From the NCBI GenBank assembly GCA_036172665.1, contig CM069870.1:68014212-68078211 (forward strand): a stretch of 64,000 nt of DNA, read 5' to 3'. Source of the DNA: Prosopocoilus inquinatus (Eukaryota > Arthropoda > Insecta > Coleoptera > Lucanidae). The notes below the pieces were generated by a model. It was not told the origin of the DNA, searched no databases, and saw nothing but the letters and a program-made list of their open reading frames with translations. Of the stretch, positions 33,522 to 42,989 are shown piece after piece. The translations under genes and the position numbers were made by a program. The first letter of the stretch is position 1, and the number at the start of each line of letters is the position of its first letter.

Positions 33522-34204
33522 ACGTTTTATTAGTAGTATATTTAAGAGTTAAAAGATGGTGGATTATCATTTAACAAAAAAAATCATGTATATATAAGAA
33601 ACAGAAGGGCAGGAAGACTTTGAAGTTCAGTGATACAAGGAGACAAAAATGAGAGTCGAGTATTAAGAAAATTTACATGCATGTATACGCAAGTAGAATA
33701 AAGTTACAAAAACAATTATATATTTATAATTAGTAGGCATCCTTTCCGTATTTATTTGTATTAGAGTCGTTGAAATGTAGGGATACAATTTAAAATTATG
33801 AGTTGTTACGTAAAGTACTGCATTTTATGGAAGTGCGCATATTCGTGTAAAGTTTTCATCAACAGCTCCGCTTACCTCCGCTTTCTGATTAAAACCAGTA
33901 TATTCTGTATATCTTATGAAAACGCGTATATAAAAATTTAGGTGCCACTAGCTGCCCCTTGCTAATTTATAAAGCAAAAAGCAAACGAATGTTTTGGTGA
34001 CCGCAATATCTTAGCGTTCAGTCTACATGCATATACTAAGTAGGCTTGAACATTGTTTCACTGCGCCAATTGTGTCCGGAATTTTGTCAACAGGAGTGTA
34101 TTATTATTGTTATACCATTTTCTGAATCTAAATTAGTTTCTTAGTAGTAATGACTTGCTTTTGTGGATCACACAAACTAATATTAGTACCTCACTGTTCT
34201 CATT
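33522..34204. other. Spacer, nothing recognised
   Basis: AT-rich sequence between the foldback element and the nested transposon stack. Confidence 0.45.
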
Positions 34205-34348
34205 ATTTGCTCATATTTGCGCTATAATTGATAAGAATTAAATTTATTAAGCCAGCCTTTTTAAAAGTTACTTTAAAGAATTATAATGTTTTCATAATTA
34301 TTAATTTGAAAGAAACTATAAAGGCGATTCTGTTACACACATAATGTA
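34205..34348 (-). repeat. Dispersed repeat, copy C, second part
   Basis: On the minus strand it reads acacataatgta reversed into gtgtgtaacagaat, then caaattaataattat, acattataattcttta and tatcaattatagcgc, following copies A and B. It joins seamlessly to 37359-37516 if the element between is removed. Confidence 0.75.
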
Positions 34349-34581
34349 CAGGGCTTTTGGTTATATTTTGAACGGTACCTAAACACTTTCTTTTCAGACG
34401 TATCAAAAAATGTTAAATACAAACGTTTAGTAATTTACTTAAACCGTCAGAATTTACTAAAAACGAAAACGAATGACGACCGGAAATGTACCAAATGAGT
34501 GCCGACTTTGTCATTTTAAATGGAACATCCAGTATTTTTTCTCGAATTAAGAAGTATATGTTTCTCCTAATTATAAAAATA

Positions 34582-36526
34582 CAGCGTGGAAACTAAGTAG
34601 CGGATAAAATCCATAACTCCGTTAATATTTATAATAAAGCAAAAATCTAAAAGGGGTATAGCGATTCAAATTACAGCGCATAAGAAGAAGTATATTTTGA
34701 GATATTTTCATGAATTTTTTTTAAGTTATGACGTCATCAAGATTTTTTTTAAATGACAACCTACATTTTTTATTTTTTATATCGGTGGGTTTTTTAACCT
34801 ACTTTCAACAGTATAAAATTTTGAATCGATTACATAACAAAAAATTCAAGAAAAACGGCCATGAAAGTTTAATTGTAAAGTTGAAGAAATTAACAGAATA
34901 TCTAGTTAGCTAGGTGTAAAACAAACAAAATTTGTTTGATTGACAAGAACTTGTAAATACCTATCACAATAAAGTGAGTATTTTTATTCCCTGTGGATAG
35001 TAGGAGTTACACTAATTATTAAAAACCTTTTACCAAAATGGTGTTGCTGACTGAAAAACAAAGAATTGAAGTTCTAATGATGATTGGGTATGGCGATCGA
35101 ATTAGAACTCATCAAGAGGTGTGTCGACTTTTTATAGACAAATATCCTGATCAGCAAATAAGTCAATCCACAGTCAGCAGAATAGAAAATAAATTTCGAA
35201 ATTACGGTATTGTGAAAGACCTTCCAAAAACTGGCCACCCTAAGACAAAATTAATTGACGATGTGCAGCTTGATGTTTTACTAGAAATAGAAAATAATCC
35301 GCATTCAGTCGACTAGTCGAGACATTGCTTTAGAGCACAACCTGAGCCATACCTCGATACTGAAACTTTTAAAAATGCAAAAGTTTCATCCGTATAAAGT
35401 AAAATTAGTCCATGAGTTAGCAGATACTGACTATGATCATAGACAAGAATTTTGTGAAGAAATGTTGGAAATTTGCAATCGTGATCCAATGTTCTCGCAG
35501 CGTATAATTTTTTCTGATGAGGCAAGTTTTACTTTACATGGAACCGTTAACAGACATAATTGTCGATATTGGTCTAGGGAAAATCCCCACTGGATGCAAG
35601 AAGCTCATACTCAACATCCCCAGAAGCTCAACGTATGGACAGGAATTGTCGGTGACAGAATTTTAGGTCCATTGTTTATCGAAGGTAATTTAACTGGTGA
35701 GAAATATCTACACTTCTTACAATTCGAATTAGTACCTGCATTGGCGATATTATTTCCTAATGAAAATGACTGTGACGTACCAAACAATAACATTTGGATG
35801 CAACACGACGGTGCTCCGCCACACTACGCAGTTGATGTGCGACGTTATTTGGACGAGATGTTCCCAGGTAGATGGATAGGAAGAAGAGGTCCAATGGAAT
35901 GGCCAGCTAGATCCCCTGATCTAACGCCATTAGACTTTTTTCTATGGGGGTACTTAAAAAGCAAGGTGTATAAAAATAGACCTAACAACTTAGACGATCT
36001 TAAAGAAAGAATTCGACAGGAGTGTAGGTTAATAACACCTCAAACTATTCAAAATGTAATAAATGAATTTTATGAGCGTCTTGGGTATTGTCAGTTGGTG
36101 CATGGTCGTCAGTTTGAACATTTATTGTGATTTCAATGACTGTCAAAATCAAATTTTGTTTATTTACACCTTAATTTTGTTTCGTTTTAAACCTAGCTAA
36201 CTAGATGTTCTGTTTATTTCTTCAACTTTACAATTAAACTTTTATGGCCGTTTTTCTTGAATTTTTTGTTATGTAATCGATTCAAAATTTTATACTGTTG
36301 AAAGTAGGTTAAAAAAGCCCACCGAAATAAAAAATAAAAAGTATAGGTTGTCATTTAAAAAAAATCTTGATGATGTCATAACTTAAAAAAAAATTCATGA
36401 AAATATCTCAAAATATACTTCTTCTTATGCGCTGTAATTTGAATCGCTATACCCCTTTTAGATTTTTGCTTTATTACAAATATTAACGGAGTTATGGATT
36501 TTATCCGCTACTTAGTTTCCACGCTG
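34582..36526 (+). mobile_element. Mariner-family transposon with ~350-bp inverted repeats
   Basis: Begins cagcgtggaaactaagtagc and ends with its reverse complement, flanked by TA (34580-34581 and 36527-36528). The inverted repeats are unusually long, about 350 bp, running inward to ctagttagctagg (left, to ~34931) and its mirror (right, from ~36172), with few mismatches. A single transposase gene lies between them. The high similarity of the two ends suggests insertion was recent relative to the other repeats here. Confidence 0.92.
35038..36130 (+). pseudogene. Mariner transposase, DD41D spacing, one frameshift
   Basis: Starts MVLLTEKQRIEVLMM, a DUF4817-like helix-turn-helix region. The catalytic domain has IIFSDEASF (first D), WMQHDGAPPHYA (second D) and ARSPDLTPLDFFLWGYLK (third D in PLD). 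I count 41 residues between the second and third Asp, against 34 in classical mariners. After NNPHSVD at about 35314 a one-base shift brings a TAG; the other frame continues at once as SRDIALEHNLSHTS and runs to a normal stop at 36130. The coding length is about 364 residues. Nothing else is damaged, so it looks freshly inactivated, or there is a sequencing error at agtcgactagtcga. Confidence 0.9.
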
Positions 36527-36588
36527 TATGTAGTTTGCCTCTGTTTGGTTTCAAATTTTTGCAATAATTAAGTTTGAAATTATCATAT

Positions 36589-36911
36589 TGTGGCGCACCA
36601 CTTAGCTCACTACGTCACACTGAAGGCGTCAAGAAGTCGGTCGCCGGGCTGTCTATACCGAACAAACTCAACTTTTCCAGCGTCTTCGAAGATGGAACAA
36701 ACGAGAAGACTGCGTAGAATATAAAATCGGCCGGGGATGACTCAGGAGTCAGTCGAGTTCTAATTAGCGATCATCGACGTTAGATTTAGTGTATAAAATA
36801 AATTGTTACAAATAAATTAGATGGTAATCCTTTTTAAATTTCGTTAATTAAGTTTGTTATCGAGTGTGTTATTCGATTAAATAAATTAATTTAAACCTTA
36901 GAAACGTAACA
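36589..36911 (+). mobile_element. Solo LTR (323 bp), 4-bp target duplication
   Basis: Starts tgtggcgcacc and ends aaacgtaaca (TG...CA). The flanks atat (36585-36588 and 36912-36915) form a 4-bp duplication. A TATA-like gaatataaaatc lies near 36720, followed by aataaa-type signals. This is the layout of a Gypsy-type LTR left after recombination between two LTRs. No internal coding region remains. Confidence 0.75.
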
Positions 36912-37358
36912 ATATTTTAGAATATTTTTTTTTTAAATTTACATCATTACATCAGTAATTTGTCTTAGCTGTTAACATTTTGTATTATGAAATGTCCCAG
37001 ATTAATAGCTTTTTAATTAAAATTAACTTTTGTCGCATAAAATAAAATTCTTATAAATCCAACGCTTACTATATCTCCCTGAAATAAATTAAAAAATATG
37101 AAACTAAATATAGGTAAACTATATATTTTTGAAATTGGGAAAAATATCGTTTTTAATTCGAGAAAATATACTTCATTATTATTCATTAAAAATAACAAAG
37201 TCGGAACTCATTTGCTACATTTCCGATCGTCATTTGTTTTCGTTTTTATAAAATTCTGGCGGTTCAGAAAAATTCTTAAAATGTTGAATCTTGAAATTTT
37301 TTGATATGTTTGATAATAAAGTGTGTAAGTACCATTCATAATATAAGCAAAAGTCCTG

Positions 37359-37516
37359 TACATCAAACGGTTGCTTCTGATGCAATGAGCACGAGGTTGA
37401 GAGTGCCTCTGGCATATAAAACGTTCAGCGGTGACGTTGAAAACTACGCCGCTGCTTTATTTATCTTTATACTGGTTTTTATCAGATATCCTAGGAATGC
37501 CCGAGCTTTATTTATC
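37359..37516 (-). repeat. Dispersed repeat, copy C, first part
   Basis: Reading the minus strand from 37516: cattcctaggatatctg, the aaaaccag hairpin side, gaggcactctcaacctcgtg, cagaagcaaccgtttgatgta. It follows copies A and B up to the TA where the TIR element inserted. Confidence 0.8.
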
Positions 37517-38140
37517 GCTAATTTCCGTAATTATGACACCTAACTTACACTTCCAGTCATACTAAACCATAATCACAAAATTGATCACTGGTCAAAATTT
37601 TATTTACTTATGTCATCTAATTGCAAAGTTATTAATTTTTTTCCGCAAACTATCCGATTTTACCCACTGTGCGTCTCGTCAGTTTTTTGTACTATCCCGC
37701 TTAAAGCGTTGTGCCACAGACAACAACTAAAGCAGACGTTCCACCTATATGCACTTTTATGCACCCCATCAAATCGAAAATTGTCTACAACTAAACTAGG
37801 TGTCACTGGCGTCAGTTGTAGATACAGTAAGTCTGTGAAGTAGTCAACAGGTCTTTTATTCTTCTGGTCTACACAACCCACCATTACAGTTCAATTTCCG
37901 CCAAGCAATGACGACTTGTTCCGAATAGGCACGATCACTGTATTTTTGTAGTATTTGTAAACATTACATTTCACACATTTCGACATTCGCAACCTGAGAA
38001 CGAGAATCATGAGATTGTAAATAATTTTAGCAAATTTTGTATAATCATATTTAATGCATAAGCTGAAGGAAATTTAAATTGAGTTGCAATTACATAGAAG
38101 TTAGAACTTAAAAATATACTTCTGCATAATGTCCAACCTC
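37517..38140. other. No gene recognised
   Basis: AT-rich sequence; open frames overlap on both strands and carry no domain. Confidence 0.4.
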
Positions 38141-38205
38141 CAACAGTCTCTGTACAGCTATTTCGGCCCTGTTTGGGGCTTCATCAGCAGAGACGTAGCT
38201 CAACA
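38141..38205 (-). ncRNA. Hammerhead ribozyme-like motif, copy 1
   Basis: On the minus strand: CUCUG (stem I), CUGAUGA (the canonical core), stem-loop II GCCC-CAAACA-GGGC, GAAA, a short palindromic stem III (AUAGCUGU), the cleavage-site A, then CAGAG closing stem I. All invariant hammerhead bases are present in order. The pair that closes stem II next to the core is an A-C mismatch, and the outer part of stem I is weak, so activity may be reduced. Hammerheads of this type occur in Penelope-like elements and animal retrozymes, where self-cleavage yields unit-length RNA. No coding partner is seen nearby. Confidence 0.7.
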
Positions 38206-39867
38206 TTCTCACTGCAAAACAAAAACTTTAGGGCTATTCCCCTGGGCTATTCCAGAAGAATAAACGGACAATTTGTGATTTTCTTTCTATAAATTACGAC
38301 CACGTTTGCTTGGATCGTTTTTCGCTCCGGCGCTTAATAAGGCCGCACGGCTATGATAGCCGAAAAAGTGCACTCTTCGCTTAGCATTCTCTCTTACCTT
38401 ATTTTTATCACAAATTGTCCTGTTCGTTCGCCTGCGATGGCCGCAAATGAGATTTAAAAGTTTAATTAAATAAAAAATCGAATTAATACTTTGGCTTCTG
38501 ACAACCGATTCTAAACTTTCCAAAATCAATAAAAGGTAACCATGATAATTTAAAAATATGCTGAGGATTACAGCTTACTGTAAACACAGTGCCATCGCTG
38601 CCATCCCAGCGACCTGGGGGGAATTATAAATGCGTTTAAAACTGTGGCAATAGACATAAACCCCTGTGATTCCGAATATGCAAAATATTTATTGCGATTT
38701 GTTTTTGATTGGCTAGTTTTTTGCGTATCCGGATGCATCTGAACTAAGTTTTCATTTGCCCCAAACCACGTGGTATCGGTCATTTCTGATCTTTGTTACT
38801 CTTAGGGAATGCTCATATTATCTTTTTCTCTGTAATGTTAAAACTTATTTAAAATGACGCTAAACTCCATCTAACCTTATGACATCATTGGACATAAACG
38901 ATATATGATTGTTTTATTCACGACCTACTAGATTTCACGAGACGACGTCCCTATACGGCCTGGGCAATTTGTTAGTTCAAGTGTTTCTACGTTGACGCCA
39001 CTTCGCCAAAAAACCGGAAACGGATATATATCCGTGACGTCATTTTTGACAGATGTCAGCTTCTTTGACAGTTTCGCGTATATGCTCAGTAAAGTTGTGT
39101 TTTTTTGCTCAGGTTGGCTCAGGTATAGTTTTCTGGCGGTATCGGAAGACAGTACTAATTCTACAAATGATTAAATTACGGCCAAATCTTAATTTAAGGG
39201 TAAAGTAGTTTGAAATTTTACACGGTAGGTACAAAATAAAAAAATCGTTTTCTTAACTTTCCTTACTCAAACTTCTTTAGTCTTCTTTCTTCTTTGGTTG
39301 TTGTGGCACAAAGAGAAACTATATAATGTAACGTAAAAATTACTTGCCCTGTTTGACAAATTTAGTTTGATCCTGGCTTGCGAAGCTTTATAATGTAATT
39401 TCGTGCTCCATTACGTTATTGCTTTCAATAAAAATAATTTAATAATTATAACAAAGTAGTTTTAATTAATTCGCGCCGTTGCACTGTCATATGTGCATTT
39501 GACGTTTGCGACGTTTAAATGTAAGAAAACTTTGAAATGTCGACTTTAAATTTATTTTATGTGGGAAATATTTTGCCTCATGTTAAGACAGAATCTTATA
39601 TTCTTTAGCCTTATTCATTTTTTATATCAAATGTAATATTTTAAAATTTTTATTAACGCTTGCCATAAAATCTGGCAGCTTAACTAAAAATTTCCCATCC
39701 CATTAAAGTGTGTACAATTTTCATATTAACACCCGATGTTCCCTAGGGTCGATAATAGGTGCTTTCTTTCGCTCACAAAATCGTGATCCAAACGTGTTTT
39801 GATTCAAAAACAGACGTTCTTTTCTACGAATCTCTCTATTTTTAAAACTTCTTTCAATTGAATTATT
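38206..39867. other. Between two hammerhead copies; no gene seen
   Basis: A small inverted pair (ggacaatttgtgat near 38268 and its complement near 38411) is present, plus a palindrome acggatatatatccgt near 39019. I looked for a reverse transcriptase or GIY-YIG endonuclease, as a Penelope-like element would have, and saw none. Confidence 0.45.
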
Positions 39868-40222
39868 GTTTTTAGAAAAATTTTGTGCAAATCGTTTTTG
39901 ATTGCAGTGAAAACCTCGAGCAGCCTCTGTACAGCTGTTTCAGCCCTGCTTGGGGCTTCTTCAGCAGAGACGTAGCTCGACATTCCCACTGCAAACAAAA
40001 ATGACTTGTCCAATTTATTCGCAATTGCGATGTAAGAGTGATGAACAGATAAAATAGCGACATCTTACGATCGCTTTTTGACCTGACATTGCCGTAGGAT
40101 AGACAAATTGAAGCGGGATTTGCTCCTAATAAGTCCCCCATGCAAGGCGGCCATGCTTGCTGTCAAAGCATAATGAAAGTTTTTAGAAAAAATTTGTGCA
40201 AATCGTTTTTGATTGCAGTGAA
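39868..40222. mobile_element. 267-bp ribozyme-bearing insert between 44-bp direct repeats
   Basis: gtttttagaaaaa.tttgtgc and the following aaatcgtttttgattgcagtgaa occur at 39868-39911 and 40179-40222 with one or two changes. The 267 bp between start with the hammerhead on the minus strand (39917-39979). Either this is a short retroelement with a long target duplication, or a ~311-bp ribozyme-containing monomer followed by the start of a second monomer. The words gcaaatcgttt next to a third hammerhead remnant (43368-43378) favour the second reading. Confidence 0.7.
39917..39979 (-). ncRNA. Hammerhead ribozyme-like motif, copy 2 (best fold)
   Basis: The 63-nt minus-strand RNA reads as a complete type I-like hammerhead. 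Outer stem I is CGAGC/GCUCG, with an internal loop UACGU/GCU and inner stem I CUCUG/CAGAG. The core is CUGAAGA (position 7 may be any base), stem II is AGCCC/GGGCU with loop CAAGCA, followed by GAA, stem III ACAG/CUGU without a loop, and cleavage-site A after the GU. Every stem is fully paired. The loopless 4-bp stem III would need a dimer or another partner to be stable, as proposed for other short-stem-III hammerheads. The internal loop in stem I and loop II are where the tertiary contact of active hammerheads sits. Confidence 0.78.
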
Positions 40223-41217
40223 TTATTATTTACAAATGAACTGTCAATCAAAAATTCAAGTCAGGCGTTTTATTGCAACAACTATAAATTTCAGGTCCAA
40301 ACTATTCGAAACACGATTCAAACTTTTAAGCGAAAGAAAGCAGCTAATGATTACTTTTACACACATCTGACAACAATACTAATTAATGTCGTGTGCGTTC
40401 AAAATTTCGCTTGTTAATTTCTTGTTTGATTTGGCAATATTACTTTTTTGGCTTTTACAGTCTTATGCAATTTCAAATCCCAGGTTAAATGAAAGTGGCT
40501 TATTTTGTTGTCATTTGGTCTCACCTTAGAAATTTGGTAAACGAATTTTTCAACACAGTATTTAGAATAATAAAATGCACAATATTCTTATTTATTCTTA
40601 GTTTATTTTTTCTTTGTAGCTTGCTCGTTCGTTTTGCGCCAATGTTATATTTATTTTTTTCATATTTAGTTTGAAGAGATTACTAATCAACACAAGAACG
40701 ATTGATTTCTTTTATTTCTAGGAACGCCTCCAGTATTTTTCGTTATGTTTTTCAAACATCTCAACGCTATAATCTTAGTAAAAGAACACCTTGAATTTCA
40801 GAAACCAGGTATTTAGTACTTCAAATATTTTTATATTAATTTTAAATAATTCTTTAATGTATGTATGTACTTTTGAATCATCGGGGAAAATAATTACATA
40901 ATTCAATATGAATGAAAATACCATCATCTTTCGCTCGGCAATTTTCGTGGCGCCTTCGGATCTAATAGTGGCTAGACTCTAGTGGGCATATTCTCGATCT
41001 CAATCATAGATTATCTCAATTTTAAAACATCCGCGCAGAAGGGGAGGAAGATATTTTTAAGTCCTTCGGTCTTAGTTCTCGGTTGCACTAGGCTCAAAAT
41101 TAATTTCCGAAGTACAACCAACTAAGTGTATGCCATCTCGCGGTAAAATTGTAATACATAAATCTGGTGCAAAATTTCTACAGGGCTGACAGGTCTGCTT
41201 TAGTTGTTGTCTGTGGT
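40223..41217. other. No gene recognised
   Basis: AT-rich; short open frames rich in F, L, I and K are consistent with base composition alone. Confidence 0.4.
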
Positions 41218-41345
41218 TGTGCAAACCAGAGCGGAAATGGTGCGGTGGCGGGCGCGGTAGCGGTACAGCTAAAGGAAGAACATAAAAATCCGCCGCCGCG
41301 ACCGCCACCGCACGCGTTTCTGCTTTGGTTTGCGCCTCGCCTTAC
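41218..41345. mobile_element. GC-rich hairpin repeat, copy 1
   Basis: tgtgcaaaccagagcggaaa on the left is mirrored by tctgctttggtttgcg on the right, with tgcggtggcgg and ccgccaccgca pairing inside. A related hairpin lies at 41472-41575. The size and structure fit a MITE, but I see no clear target duplication. Confidence 0.55.
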
Positions 41346-41471
41346 CCTCTCGCAGCTCCCAGAATGCAGTCCCGGACTGACGATAGATCAAATGAAAACG
41401 ACGGCCAGGTGGAAGATTCCGATTTTATGTCGAGGCGATTCCAATTTTATCTCGACCCCGGATTTAAGTGT

Positions 41472-41575
41472 TGTGCAAACCCGAGCGGAAACGGCCCGGT
41501 GACGGTACGGTAAGAAGAACAAATAAATCCACCACGGCGCACGCTTCCGATTTGGTTTGCGCCTCGCCTAAGGCA
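41472..41575. mobile_element. GC-rich hairpin repeat, copy 2
   Basis: tgtgcaaacccgagcggaaa pairs imperfectly with ttccgatttggtttgcg, and gcctcgcct follows as in copy 1 (gcctcgcctta). It is shorter and more diverged than 41218-41345. Confidence 0.5.
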
Positions 41576-42989
41576 GACTTCATCGGCATGCTCAGTTTGC
41601 TTCGTGTTTTGGGCGCTTAACGCCAGAAGTAATAATTACTTTATACTTTTCCTTTGATTTATCGTTTACGTACAACCAGGGGCGGATCCGCTAGTAGTTA
41701 TTTCGATTCTTGATCCAGTGTCACGCAAATTTGATTTCTTTTACTTTTATCTTCTCCTCGCCTCTGGTTAAGATTGGGTGGCGGTCGATTATGTTCGCGT
41801 TTAAGTAAACCCTCTCGCCCGTCACGACTGAGTTACGGGCTGGGCTGAAAACTCAGCTAGGTGGCAATACATTCTGAGGTTATTATTTTTCTAGTGAGTC
41901 TTGGTTGGTCTTGGTACGTACATATACAAATAAATAAAGAAAAAAATAAACGAATAAATAAATAAGTTTTTTTTTTTGTAGGTCGCGAAATATAACCTAC
42001 CTTTCTCTTGCAGAAAAAAAGCCAATGCGCCTTTTCTGTTTCGTTTCGTTTCATTGAAAGCAAGTGCGCGTTCTTCCCCTGTCACAGAAAAAAAAACTCC
42101 CTAAGACGAGACAACCTACAAAAAATATGGACTTGTCAACACAAGTAGAACATAACGAAGTAATCGTGACGAGAGAGAGGTTGATTATTTCGGAACAAAA
42201 AAACGGTCGCCTTAATATCCTTTACGGTCATCGTCTAAGTGGCTTGTAGCGAATGCGGTCCTCGAAGTCTCCTCCGGGGTTTTCACATAAGACGTTTACG
42301 AGTTAACGATCCGAAGGTATTACGGCGTTAATGCGGAAAACACCGACGCTCTCGCTACTTAACGCAGGCAGCGAACTCAAAGGGAAACACAATGGCCACA
42401 AGCTCGCATAAAGTACCGCCCGAGTCCGCCGCACTCCATCTCATCCGCAATGGTTCTTAGGAGGGCGCAGAAATCGCCCGGAACGCTAATCAGATTAAAC
42501 CGCCCCGTGAAACCTAAATATTTGGCGGCGCGCAACTTAATATACACACGACGCTGTTTGGTTTGGATTAGACTAACGTGACGTAGGGCTTAGAACGGGA
42601 ACGAGCGATTTTCATTATAAGGGTGGCGATATTAAATTTCCAGGCGTGCACAAGATGTGCAAGAAACAATTAGCTCGAGTTGAACGCAACTCCGCGTCAG
42701 CCGGGGCGGGGGTGGCAGCAGCAGCAAAGTTTCAGCAAGGAAGTTGCCAGGAGAAGAAGACGTAAACAAGTCTAATGATGATGTAACGACTTGCTCCACG
42801 GCTCATCATAAATGTTGCACGGCATTTAACCGCCACGTAAATGTTAAACGAAAGGCTGAAAGGATAGATACATTAAAATAATAATAAATAATAGCTTTTG
42901 AAATTGAAGTCACCGCGACATTAGGAGGCAAGGTTTCGCCGGGAACGTCAGCTTTAGATTGAAAACGCCGTTACAGAAAATTGGTTTCC
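41576..42989. other. No gene recognised
   Basis: Open frames are short. A moderately GC-rich part at 42240-42780 is less repetitive than its surroundings and might hold conserved non-coding sequence, but nothing in it can be named. Confidence 0.4.

Larger units (their letters stand above)
34349..37358. mobile_element. TA-flanked TIR element carrying two nested insertions
   Basis: Left end cagggcttttggttatattt and right end (minus strand) caggacttttgcttatatta are inverted repeats of about 38 bp. TA flanks both sides (34347-34348 and 37359-37360). It sits inside dispersed repeat copy C: removing it restores the gatgta/cattatgtgtgtaac order seen in copies A and B, which verifies the ends. A mariner (34582-36526) and a solo LTR (36589-36911) are inserted within it, so its own length is about 740 bp. 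No transposase of its own is visible, so it is probably a non-autonomous Tc1/mariner-type element. Confidence 0.85.

Noticed and set aside
38206..39867. Penelope-like element body between the two hammerhead copies
   Set aside because: No reverse transcriptase or GIY-YIG motif is visible in any frame, so only the ribozymes are claimed.
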